A stretch of 64,000 bases of DNA from Campylorhamphus procurvoides (Eukaryota > Chordata > Aves > Passeriformes > Dendrocolaptidae): contig WBMV01003351.1 in NCBI GenBank assembly GCA_013396655.1, forward strand, positions 620,001-684,000, given 5' to 3'. Positions 10,723 through 22,600 of this stretch are shown piece by piece. Within the stretch, counting starts at the first letter, position 1. The number at the start of each line of letters is the position of its first letter. Below the pieces are notes generated by a model. That model was given only the letters and a program-made list of their open reading frames with translations. It did no database searches and was not told the DNA's origin. Both the position numbers and the translations under genes were made by a program.

Positions 10723-12394
10723 GATGCATGATCAATAAAAATATATATTACAAAAAATAATCTATACTCTTTTCTTTAAAGATTTGTTATGAGACAGTTT
10801 TAAAATTCTTGTAACTAAGCTGTTTGTTTTACTAATTTAGTGAGTTTAGTGGGAGGAGAGTTGTAACAAATTTGCATTTTGGGACAGATTTCTTAGTGAA
10901 GAAGGATTAAAATTTACGTATAAATAAATCTGATTTAAAGAGATAAATTTCATTATAAATATGTGTTTGTTACTCTTTTGTTATTTAAAAGTGAAAAGTA
11001 CATAAAGCTGATTCAGAGAATCAAATCTCTGACTCATTTACAATGTATATGTAGATGTGTGGACACTTTGCACACTAAGTCTGATGCAGTTTTTAGTGGA
11101 AAATCCTACTTCTGTTGTCATAGAGTTCTTTAAGAGTTTAATGGACCACATTAAGAAGAAAAGTTGTAGTATTTCAATAGGAACTACTCTTCAAGAATTA
11201 TTTGCAAGCACTTGGGTATTCTGAGCACTTTTTTTGTCATTACTTTTCACAAATACTGTCCATAGGCTCTGTTGAAGTCTGTTTGCAGTTCTTGTGCTAT
11301 CCAACAAATTTTACTAGACTCTAAAGTTATACTTTTCCTGTTCAAATCTGCAAAATGCTTTTCTTTCCCCATGGTTCTTGTAAAGGAGTTCAGAGTTATT
11401 ACATTTTACCCTTTGACAAGTATCTATATTCTATTCATGCAAATAGATTCAAAAAGTTGTGTGGAAGTTTTAAAGAAAAGTTATGAAAGTCTGAGAAATG
11501 TAACTGTTTAAGTAAATTAGCTGATGGTTGGTTGGTTTTAAAGGTGACTCTACATATTTATCATAAATTTTACAGACATAGAATGTAAACTATTGACCCA
11601 ATGTATAAACATGATAAATCTTTCCACTTGAACACATGTCTCTCAACACAGCTATATGGTTAGCTAAAGTGGTGGTACCTCCTTCCTGCCACAGAGTAAT
11701 CAGAGCTGAACTAATTCAAACAAATTTGACCTTGAGAAATATAAAGCTCATTTATTCTAGGGAATGAATGAAGCATATTTGGTTTAAGTTAGTTGACAGA
11801 TGCATATAGATTATCTTCAGAGACAGAAATCTTGGCTGTGCTGAAGGCAGTGTAAAATTCAGTGACTTCAACGTAACCAGGATTTTGTCCAAAGCAACTG
11901 GTCTGGTGATACCCAGCTCTGTGATACACTTGTGCAGATTTGCAAGTGTGTTTGATTTCAGTTGCCTTTGTAGCCCCATAGATAATCTGTCATCTAGTCA
12001 GTTAACATTTCTTTGATAAACAGTGTCTACAGCAATTGTTATAAGGGAGTGCCTTCTTTCATATGGAGAATAGTGCTCAAAGTATAGTTTGATAGCTAAT
12101 TAGATACCTCTTTTCCTCCAAGGTATAGCTGTCCTTCCCTGCCCCAAAAGAATTAAAAGACATTTCAGCACCACAGAAAATAACAGGGACATATGATTCA
12201 GTTCTTCTTGTCAACCTACAATTTTGGCTGATGGGCATGTTATCCTGGGGTTTCTTTCAATTGTGATGTAACAGCAAAATATATTTTAGCAGTAATTTCT
12301 AACTGAAACAAGATTCTGCTGTGTCTGACATCCAACCAGCCATGAAGAGAGCTAAATACAGTGGTTGCCCGGGAGAGAATCCAGCAGCCACCGC

Positions 12395-12560
12395 ACATGA
12401 GAGCAGTATATAACAGATGGGACTGGGATGACTGATTTAATTAGAATATTTTAATAGAAGAATGGAGAAACATTGCACAGCTCTATCAGTTAGTGAAAAA
12501 CTCCATTAAATTCCCCAAATTAATTGTTCCATAGGGAGAATATGTCAAATAAAGCACATC
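12395..12560. promoter_or_regulatory. Candidate conserved noncoding element
   Basis: Non-repetitive sequence with an unusually balanced composition for this neighbourhood, two retained CpGs, homeodomain-like cores (TTTAATTAGAATATTTTAAT, CAAATTAATTG) and no reading frame. This resembles vertebrate developmental noncoding elements, but conservation has not been tested. Confidence 0.2.
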
Positions 12561-12920
12561 TCCCTGTAATCTTTCTCTCTTTTTCTCTCTCTCCACCTCC
12601 CCCCTCCATGTTTGGTATTTTTTTTTTCTTTCTCATTTGGGGAAATTCCAGATGATCATCATGGAAATGAATCTGTTGTATTCCATTTTTAATACACCTA
12701 AAACCCTTAAAGAGAAATAAGAATTTGGATATACTTAAATATTTATCTAGATCTAATAATTTAAATGAATTAATTAAAATGGTTTAAAGCTTTTGAATTT
12801 ACCTGATACCTTCGGTTCTAAAGATTTTTTTTTCTTGTATGAATATCTTAATCATAAAATCAGAAAAAATATTTTGTATATTTTATATATGATATAATAT
12901 TTCTCCAAAAGCAAATTCAT

Positions 12921-13050
12921 TGCTTGGGGTTTTTTGGGAGTGTAGATTTTTGGTTTTCTGGGGAATTTTTTGTTTGGTTGGCTTGGGTTTTTGTTGTTGT
13001 TTGGTTTTGGTTTTGTTTCTGTTTTCTTTTTGTTGTTTTTTTTTTTTGTT
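12921..13050. repeat. T/G-rich low-complexity tract, 130 bp
   Basis: T runs with GGGG, GGG and GG interruptions (GGGGTTTTTT, TTGGTTTTGG) ending in a T homopolymer. It is the longest T/G tract of the window. The minus-strand open frame across it encodes only a K/N/P-rich artefact. Confidence 0.85.
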
Positions 13051-13704
13051 AACAGACAATAGGTTGTATGATGCATTTTATTTCATGTAAAAGCTTTTAG
13101 TTTGTCCTGCTAATAACTCATTGTATCATCACAAGACAGAGAATTCTTTAAGCTATCTTTCCAGTTCTTAATAGAATTAAATAATTTTAGCCATATAATA
13201 ATTTCATATCTGGATTTGAAAAAAAGTTACATATTAGAAAATAAAGCATGCCTACTGATATTAATGAAAGAATGACATACCATAAAGCTTAGCAACACAG
13301 TGCTTAATGTTAATTCAGTTGTTGGAATAATGGAATCTATATCAATTAAGTATGACAGAATCTCCTATTCAGCAACTGTTCAAGTGCTAAAAGAACAAGT
13401 AGTCTAGCTAAGAACACAGGAAGAGAATCTCAGTATTATTTTATAGGAACTTCCCATTAAATCAAATTATAAAGAGCTGGAAGCTCATTTAAAGAATATT
13501 TAAAGAAGATAAAGACAATACTTAATAATTATCTTCTAAATGGGGATAGAATTCTTTCTGTTTAAAGAATGAGCTTAATTGTTGACAATAATTCATCACC
13601 ACAGGTCATATTTTTATCTTTTTTATTGTAGAATGAGGATGTTAAATTACTTGAATGTGAAATTTAGCAAATCCAGATTTTTTAAAGAAAATAAGATGGC
13701 ATGT

Positions 13705-13772
13705 TTGGTTGTATGGTTTGGGTTTTTTTTTTTTTGTTTTGTTTTGTTTTTATTTTTGATTTTGATTTTTTT
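13705..13772. repeat. T/G-rich low-complexity tract
   Basis: Runs of T with GGG, G and (TTTTG)n units. It creates hydrophobic F-rich chance frames on the plus strand. Confidence 0.8.
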
Positions 13773-14039
13773 TGCATATGTTACACAGACATTTTAATTT
13801 TCATTATGATTTCACTGCAACAACCATGTTCAGATTGTTGTTTTTTTGATGATTTTTTTTCTAGAGGATTTTTATATAAAAAATTAATTCCACACTTTTG
13901 TAGTTTTTTAGTCTACATTAGTCTTTCTTAACGCGCAAGAATGGTGCTTCACAAAACCACACACAGTCACTCTCCATTCAGGAATAGCTCATAACTGAAG
14001 CTGAATTTGTTTTTCTATAGAATATTTGTGAGGATACTT

Positions 14040-14108
14040 TAAAAACAAACAAACAAAAACAACGGCAACAAAAAACCCAAATCAAACCAAAACCAGGAAA
14101 ACCCACAC
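14040..14108. repeat. A/C-rich low-complexity tract
   Basis: (AAAC)n-like units followed by AACCC and AACC blocks. There is no transposon body beside it. Confidence 0.8.
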
Positions 14109-14962
14109 ATTTCTTCCTGTTATGTGGGCTTTAAATTTGAGCTTCTACATTTTCTGTTGTAGAGTGATTTTATATAACACATATTACTATATTTTCTTTT
14201 CTCTGCAGTTACTATTTCAGAAGCAGCCTAGATCAGAATCCTGCAGACCTTAAAACCTACACCTCTGTCATATCATTGACATTGAGAGTGTCCTAATAAA
14301 GAAATTATTGTAGCATGTAGAATGCAATTATGGTAAAATTAATGCCTAAATAAGAAGAGCAGTTTAGGTTAGAATTCACAATTTCTAATGCACCACTAAG
14401 TCCAAGTTCTTCCTTAAATTCTCTAAGTTTTGAGAAGAAATTAACTCTCCCTTAGCTATATATTAGTAGCACTGGCTTTTCTTGTGCATACCCAAGCTCA
14501 GCAACACCATCTCTGCTTTGGTTGCAATAAGATTGCTTGTCAAATTTGATAAAACCACTGTACATTTTTCTCCTTGGGAGAGAGAATTTTCTCTTCCTAT
14601 ACCTATTACTTTAACATTAACTCATTGCTGCTCGCCTGCTACTGAACTAGGAAGGCAGACATTGCTCAAAGCTCAAGGAGAATATGAGGAATAAGAACAA
14701 ATAACTTATGTTCAGAAAATTTGGTAATAATTGCTATTGAGATCAAGTAAAATGGGCTTATACAGAACTCTTAAACATACACAGTGGGTACGAAGTGGTA
14801 ACAGGAAGGGTGACATTGGTTGACTAGTCAACTTCTTTCTTGGAGTTAGTTTTTTGATTAACTCTTCAACATCACCTTTTATTATACTATGTAGAAATAT
14901 TATTAAGCTAAAAAATACAGGCTAACTTATCAAAGATATGTGTATTTCATCACAGATTCAAA

Positions 14963-14998
14963 ATGATGTTCCTTCACTAGATGATGTTCCTTCACTAC
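14963..14998. repeat. 18-bp tandem duplication
   Basis: Two adjacent copies of ATGATGTTCCTTCACTAG, the second ending in C. One mismatch implies a recent duplication. Confidence 0.9.
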
Positions 14999-15677
14999 TT
15001 GTCCATCATTTGGAAATCTTACAGTTTGAAGTTAAAAAAAATAAATAAGAGAGAAAAGGTGTAAGTAATCAGGAGAAAGGTGGTTTGGTTTTGTTTGGTT
15101 TGGGATTTTAATGTCTATAGAGAATAATTTTGGTCAAAGTGGTGATTACAGACTTTGGAAATGTTTTTATAAAACTGAAATTCATGTATTTTTTTTAAAG
15201 TATTCAAAATTACAGAAAAATGTCTTCGAACTGTGAAAAATTGAGTAGAAAAACAATAGAAAATTTATGAAACAAAAGCAGAGATTGGGGTTTTCTTTAA
15301 ACTCCTAACAACTGGTTGTAATTTCTATGATTTTTCAGTTGTTGCTCTTGTTCTGAACAACTCAAACTAGGAAGAAATCTAAAAAAAATATAATCAGAAT
15401 TTTCCTCAAAATGTATAAAAGCACCTGCTATTACAATAAATAATAAAAAGACAAATATTTAATATATAGAAGTATCTTTACATGGAATACATGTGAACCT
15501 ACACTAAATGTTTCAGCTATCTGTTATAATGACAAAAAGCAGTCAGTGATATGAACATATGTCGGATGGAACCTTCAAAGCATTAAATGCTGAAGCGTGA
15601 TATTTGACATTAGCATAGGATCACAGGATCATTCAGGTGTGAAGGGATCTTTAGATGTCTTCAGTCCAAACTTGTCA

Positions 15678-15703
15678 CAAATAGGATCAGCTGATCCTAT
15701 TTG
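15678..15703. repeat. 26-bp perfect palindrome
   Basis: The 13-base half CAAATAGGATCAG is followed with no spacer by its exact reverse complement. It lies just inside the 3' end of the CR1 copy, where the consensus as I remember it is not palindromic. Confidence 0.95.
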
Positions 15704-16510
15704 ATCAAACCAGGCTGATCAGTGGGTTTTTGAGACATATCATGAGAAACTTGGGAGATGAAGACTGCCCAATCACTATGGGTAAATCCATTCTCCTGCT
15801 GGAGTTTCCTCATGATGGCAGAACTTGCTTCAGCTTATGTGCATTTTCTTTTCTAGTCCCCCTTGCCCCAATTCATTCTTCACTGTGAAAAACCCATCTC
15901 TGTTCTCCTTGTTCAGAAGCCATCTCTACTCTCGGTTGGAAAGTCCCTCTTCCCCAGTCTCTCCTCATGGTGCAATTGCTCCTGCCTTGACTGTCTTTGT
16001 AGCATGAGCTGAAACAGCTGCAGTTATCAATATCCTCCCTGTTTTAGGGGACTCTATCATGTTAAGACATGATTTTAAAAAGAATGGAACAGGGAGAAAT
16101 AATCAGTCCTTTGACCTCTTGCTAATACAATCCCAGATGCTGCTGGCCTCCTTCATGCTCTTAGGGCATGCCTCTGGCTCATATTTAGTTTGTTGTCGAC
16201 CAAAACCTCCAACTCCTTTTCCACGCATCTGCACCCCAGTCAGTATATCTTTAACCTGTACTGCTGAAAGAGGTTTTCCACCCAGGTACAGATCTTTGTT
16301 GAATTTCATAAGGTTCTTGTTGTTTCATTCCCTCTGTCAGCTGAGGTTCCTCTGGATGACAGCCCTGTCCTCAAGCATATCAACACATTCCTCCAATTTG
16401 GTGTCATTCCAAAATTTGATTTGTGCAGTTTGTTCACCTCCTTGAGGTCATTCCTAAAGATATTGCATAGTATATGTAAGAATGCAGATCTCTGTAATAC
16501 ATTATTGTAC

Positions 16511-16550
16511 TGTATCTGTAGGTATTTGTATTTGTATCTGTATTTGTATC
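16511..16550. repeat. Hexamer microsatellite (TGTATC/TGTATT)n
   Basis: About six imperfect units, interrupting the CR1 copy between its RT segments. Confidence 0.85.
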
Positions 16551-16690
16551 AGTTAGTGCAATGTGGTGGATTAACGATGACCATCTGACTCCATCCATTT
16601 AATAATTTTTCCTATTTTCATACATTGAGAAATCAATGTCCCAACTCTGATGCAAGAATATTGTGGGAGACAGCTTCAAAACCTTTCCCC

Positions 16691-19600
16691 TCTGTTATAG
16701 TTTCAAAATCTTTTATGGAATTTTTTCTCTCCCTTACCAACACAGGATGAGACGGCTTGCTGAAGCCCAGCCCAGTCCCCCACTACCTTCTCCCAGAGCT
16801 CTCCCAGAGCTAGCTAAAGTCTAAACAAAATGGATGAATAATAGCTTTGCATTTCAACTTACTGGCTGGGGGGAGGACTAGGGAGGTGTGGGGCGAGAGA
16901 GAGGGTTTTTTTTTTTTCAATTATTATTTTTTTTTTACATGAATAGTGTCTGAAATAGCTGTTTCAGAAAATTTTCCTAAAATCTATGGAAGTCTTAGAT
17001 AAATGATAATGGAGGATTTGGAGTTGCAGAAAAAAACAGTAAATAGCTACTTGACAGGTCTGTCCTACAAGTTATGTGGTGGCTGTGATACATGATCACC
17101 TCTCTCTTTCTCTGAAAGTATGGCTTTTTTTCTTGGGATTACTCTTGGATAACTACAGATACCAAAATGGGACCTGTGGGCAGAGCTGCACACAACAAGC
17201 CATTGGTTCATTTTCATCTATTTTGCTCTTGCTTTTTTGGTCACCAAGAAATGACCTGTAGAACTTAATGTAAGACCAATCCCTTTTTTTCTACTGATAC
17301 ATCTTAGCTGAAATTGAAGCCAGGCGTGATTAACCATGACTTAGCAGGTTTTATGCAATATGCATAGAGTTGCATTTTCTCCATATTTTTAAATCTTCAT
17401 AAACCAAACAAAACTAAGACCATCTTAAAGCAAAAGGTGTCAAAATATATGAAGTTTCCTTCTGTTAAGGTTTCTTTGTTTATCTCAAAACAATTTTCTC
17501 TGGCTATCTTAATAATGAAGATAAAATTTGCTAAGGAAATAAACCTCTCTAAGGAAAGCTTGATTAATAAACATCGTGTGATCCTATACAATATATAAAT
17601 GGTAAGATCTCCTGTGAAACAGCCTCTTTAAACTATCAAAATTTTAAATAAGATGTGTTAATTCAGCGAAAGCTATCCATGGATTTTAAACCTCTCTGTG
17701 ATCTATGACCATGGAAAAGGAGGATGAAGAAGACTGTTGTCAGTCTTGCACATAACTCTTTTAACACTTGATATTTTGCTATTGTGCATCTCACTCCATA
17801 CTCAACTTCCCATGAATACAGATAATATAGGTAATGTTTAGGTGTTTGTTAAACGTAAACCCAGACTTACTCACCATATTTTAAATTTTTGTTACAATTG
17901 TAAAAAATGCATGCAGGTCTACTTAAATACATATACTGAGCAGCAGTAAAGATAATTAAACAGAAGCAGCAAGAAAAAAAACAACTAACTGGCTGACTCA
18001 AACTTTCAGTAGTCTCCACAGTTTTTGAGAAAACTAGGTGACAGTCTTATTTCTAATATTTGCCAATTGGAGGCCTCATAGCTCTGTTCTTACCTCCTAT
18101 GCAATACAGAAAAATAAATTGGTGAAGACCTCTTCATGAAGTATGGAATTTGCTGAATGACATATTTGAAAATACTTTCCTTTGTTTGTTGTTTTTTTTT
18201 CCTTTGGGATTGATTGTTCATTTATGCATACTACTTAATTTCAATAGAACAAACTGGCAGTAAATTCACTGGCAGGTCATATCCAAGTGTGTTTAGTCTG
18301 AGGCACTGGAAGAAGTTCAAGCCCAATCTTTCTTTGACTTCTATTAATCAAAAGACAATTAACTTTGTCAGCAATATGTGGCAGCAGAAAATGCACACAT
18401 TAAACAATACCTCTCTTACTTTCTTTTTCCCCTTGTTAATACACCCTTTTAATTCACCAGACATACCTTCTAAGACTGATCACGCCATATGTATGTATAC
18501 ATCTAATGAAAAGCATAACAGTTTTGTTTCTTCAGCTGTATCACACAAATTCAATCCCTTTTCATGTTCTACACATTGAATTGAAAAGTATCTCATAATT
18601 CAATTTATATATACTTTAATGCTGGGCCCCTGTTTCCATATCTCCTCAAAATAAATGACAAATGTTTACTTCCGCATACAAAGAAAATTCACAGAAGGAA
18701 AATATAGTTAGTGACCTAATTTAAAGTTTGAACTTTTCAAGAGTCTTAATGTCTAGGTTGATCACTACAGTTAGTTTAGCCCGTGTTACCTGCATTTGCT
18801 GATCCCTGCTTATAAAGGGGGGAAATAGTTCTGCAGGGAAACTTTTTTTGGTGTATTTTACTCTTATTTTTTCCAAGTTTAGGAGAATTTGAGAGTGCTT
18901 TTACATTTTCAGTGTTCTTCAGTGAGAATGGAATTATTAACCAACAGTAACAATCTTGGCTTCAAACAATACAGGGCTTTTCAAATCCCTAGTAAGGAGC
19001 AGCTTCATTCATATTAGGTATTTTAAATCACAAAAGTGACTTTATAGAATTAATAGAGAGCATATTGCCTTTAGTGTGTAAAATGAGACATTCCTGACCA
19101 TTATGTGTCTTGTGCTATTTCCTTTATTTTCACTGTGATATCTTTAATTATTGGCTTCTGAAACCCTTTTTTCTTGGTTCACAGAGTTAATAACATCCAA
19201 CAATAACAATCAAAAAGGAATGCATTTGAAAACCAGATATATTTTAGTGCTGGTTTTAAGAACTATTTCTAATTAGAATACTTCTTTATTTCATCACAAT
19301 ACAATACACAAAAATATCATTGCTTGAAAAGTGTGAATTTGTGGGTTTATGGAGGCTTTTTATTTTATTTTTTAATTTTACATCTCAGCTTACCCCCCTA
19401 TTTAGCAACATGTGTACATCTGGGTTTAAAAAAAGAAATGATAAATCTCACTCAAGTCAATCCCAAATTTGCCATTCTTTCTCATTGATTATATCTTAGA
19501 CCTCAAACAAGCTCAACAAGTGTTGTGTAACATCATAAGCTGTTAAAATTACTATAAAACATTTGATTTAAAAATAGATGTTTTTCTAGTGAATAAAATT

Positions 19601-22600
19601 ACATCTTTTCTGATTTGAATGTTCAGGTAAGTGATGGGAATAGTGGATTGACAAGGTTTGGCCCTGTTACAAATTACTTAAGACAGTTCAAAAACCAAGG
19701 AGAATCACAGAAGAGTTGAACAGAACTAAATGACCAGGCAAAACTTCTGGATGAAATTTAAGGCTAATAAAATCTCAGCAAAGGGAACACACTGATATTT
19801 TATATATAATGATGATTTCTAAATTAGCTATTGTCACTCAGAAAAGAAATCTTAACACTGTACATATAAGAAGCAATACAGCATATTAAAATTCACCAGG
19901 GAATAAGGCAATAAACTCATTATGGCAATAAATGATTGTGTATTTGCCTGAGGGAAAGTGAGGAAACCAAACACGTGAGCTAGTGTAACAGGCAAAGACC
20001 ATCCAGAGCTTGAGTGTTCTTGCTGTTCTTACTCCTAGTAAAAGAAGTACATATGTATTCTTAGGGTCAGGGTCATGGTCTAGATGAAACTCTGCAGAAA
20101 AGCACTTTGTTCTCACATTTCTGTGCCTACTGGTGGCATACAATGGGAGTTTAGATGTGAAGAAAAATGTCACCAAAGTTGTACAACTTTTCAGATTACC
20201 TGCTAGAGGACAGTTTCAGTATAGTATATATAATGTTCTTGTTAAGAATCTATTCAGAGATATTTCCAGATTCCAGTTTGAACAAAAAGCTCTTTTGTCT
20301 GATCATTTGGGAGGGAGGAACAGGTTGAAAGGACAGATGAGAGGTCTACCAGGGCTGGCATTCATCAGACTGGCTTGAAGACACTTCTACTGATTTTGAG
20401 GGCTTTAACGTCCATCACAAGTGGACAAAGGTGATGGACCAAGAATCAAAATATCCTTTTCCTATTCTCATGGTTCAGTCAAATGGAGCTGGAGTGTACC
20501 TGGCAAAAAGCACTAATATTCGGCTTATGCTCCATCCTTGCTTTGATAACCAGGCTAGTCGCTGTCACTTTTTGTGACATTTAAGGCTCATAATAGTCTG
20601 GAGAAAAATGTCATTCCCCAGCTGGAATGTGGGACAGATGTCTTTAGCAGCAAAACCAGAGCTGTGAACATAAGCAAGTAAAGGTGTTCAGTTCTCTTTC
20701 AGAGAACTCTTCCACCACTGTCTGAGTTAATCCTTAAAGTCTGATGTACTTTGAAGCAGCCTCCAACGTACTGTAAAATGACGCAGGGCAATATCCATGA
20801 GCAGAGCAGCAGGAAAATCAGGAAATTCAAAAGTGAGCTAAAAGATGTATTCCACTTTGTATGATTTGTTAAATGAAATGATCTTGTAATATGGTGGTTT
20901 TTTTATTTCCTTTTGTACCAATCTTTCCTCTACATTTTTAGTTTGTTTCCAAATTAGTTTTTTAATGCATTCATTGTATTTTAATAGTCTTTTGATTAAC
21001 GAAAAAGAGACGACTAGGCATGGTTTCCAGCAGTTACAAAAGCTTAATTAGACATGGTGCTGTAAGGAAAGTGGAAAAAAACACTATGTGGATTTATGTT
21101 TTGCTTGATATTTCACTCTAGAGACGGCCTATTCTGAAAGCATGTAAGTATCAGAAGAAAACACTATGCAAGACTTGCACTGAAAGAAAAGTAAAGTGCA
21201 CTGGCATTTTCTTTTATATTTTTTAATTAAGAATCCCATTTTCTTTTAATTTCAGAAACTCTATAGCATTTCTGGTTGGTAAAGTCCATGCACAATGTTG
21301 CAAGTATCAGCTTCTGGGTTTTGCCGGATGCGACTTTTGCCTGAGTGCCTTTGGTGTGTTAAGGAGGAGTGATAAAGTTGCAAACAGAAGTAAAACAGCA
21401 GTGTATATTTTAAGAACAGAATGAGGACTCTGCTTTGTGGTGAAAAAAATACTGGGTTTTTTTCCTGTTTATCACTTGTTTTGAAATATGCTGTTAAATA
21501 CTTAGCATCTATTTCTTTTCTTTAACCCTTGTTACCTTTTCCAAGTTCCAAATATGACATTTATTTTCCAATTTGTTAATTTTGAGTTTGTAAATGGGAG
21601 CTTTAGTAGCATGTGAGGAGTACCATTCAAATCAATTTTGTGTCTTAATTTATTCTACCTAATTAACCAGCAACGACTTGTGCATTCGGTGCAACTCAAA
21701 CCACCTGCCCCTCGCCCCCCCCCCAAAAAAAACCAAAACATAATTACAATTGAATAAATCTTTAGCTTCTTCAGGGCCTTTCTTCTCAGTTGGACTGGAA
21801 CTGCTCCCAGAAAAAATACCATAAATTTATTAAGATTTAATATTACTCTCTTGGATCAAGCTCCTTTCTAAAAGTCAGTTTATCTGGTTAAAAAAAAAAA
21901 AGCTCATTTTTTTCCTGCTGTATCTCTTTGGCCTTTTTCTTCTGATTTTTTTTTAAAGTTTTTACTCTTTCATGTTGATTAGTGAACAGTTTTATTTGCT
22001 GTTTCAAATAAGTATGTTATGTAAGAAATAGCTGTTTAGATTTCAAATATTTTCTGCCTTGTTTTTATAGCTGATCTATTTCCTGTGCAATTATTGCTGT
22101 ATTAAAGTTCTTTGTAACTATTCAAGATCAAAAATTTTACCTCCACTGTACAACTAATAGTTATAGACTGTTGACAGCTGTGTGCAAGAAATAATCCAAA
22201 CTCACCCTTCATTCAGTTTTAAAAGATCGCTCAATTCTGCAAGAATTAAGCTGGAGATCCTTTCTACACTGAAGTTACCAGAGTACCTCTCTCACTGTGT
22301 ACAGTAATAATTCAGGGCAGGCTGTTTCAAATCAGAGGAAATCTGGTTCATAAATTGAACAAGAAAGTCAGTTAATAGAAAAAATATCAGAGCCAGAGAC
22401 AATGGAAAATTTCAAGGATTGATTGACAGCTCCTAAAAACATTTTTGAGTTTTCAGAGAATTTTTATTCACTGGTTTTAACAAAAATACAAAAATATGCC
22501 AAAACTGCCAGTTCACAGCTTTGAATATGGTGTATTATGCAAAAAATATTTTTTGACATATTAAAATGTGCACAAAATGTCCATTTAGCTATAAAAAATA

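Larger units (their letters stand above)
10723..15612. other. Unique AT-rich DNA with simple tracts, no gene
   Basis: No coding gene is supported. The stretch holds T/G tracts at 12921-13050 and 13705-13772, an A/C tract at 14040-14108, an 18-bp tandem duplication at 14963-14998, a candidate conserved element at about 12395-12560, and a lone splice-acceptor plus AATAAA pair at 14209-14300 that is reported as a finding. Open frames through the T/G tracts are artefacts of low complexity. Confidence 0.5.
15613..16690 (-). mobile_element. Old, long CR1 LINE copy, 3' half of ORF2 to 3' end
   Basis: The low edge has a degraded CR1 terminus (CATAGGATCACAGGATCATT). Going up, the minus strand shows the 3' UTR, then MKFNKDLYLGGKPL and VKDILTGVQMRGKGVGG near 16220-16310, and finally RT residues recognisable as SHNIL (from CR1 TVSHNIL) near 16660 and an I-V-N segment near 16570. 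Divergence is high, with many stops, so it is an ancient copy. Two later events lie inside it: a 26-bp perfect palindrome (15678-15703) and a TGTATC/TGTATT microsatellite (16511-16550). Plus-strand open frames at 15825-16007 and 16059-16445 are antisense shadows. The upper boundary is approximate. Confidence 0.82.

Noticed and set aside
11752..11979. 75-codon minus-strand frame with fairly protein-like composition
   Set aside because: No motif or family recognised and no splice signals at its edges; kept only as a chance frame.
12852..13076. 74-codon minus-strand K/N/P-rich frame
   Set aside because: Artefact of the T/G-rich tract at 12921-13050.
16059..16445. 128-codon plus-strand open frame, the longest in the window
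   Set aside because: Antisense to an old CR1 copy; the minus-strand residues match CR1, so the plus frame is a shadow.
19690..19745. GAATCACAGAAGAGTTGAA resembling a CR1 terminus
   Set aside because: Only one partial octamer and no CR1 tail on either side.
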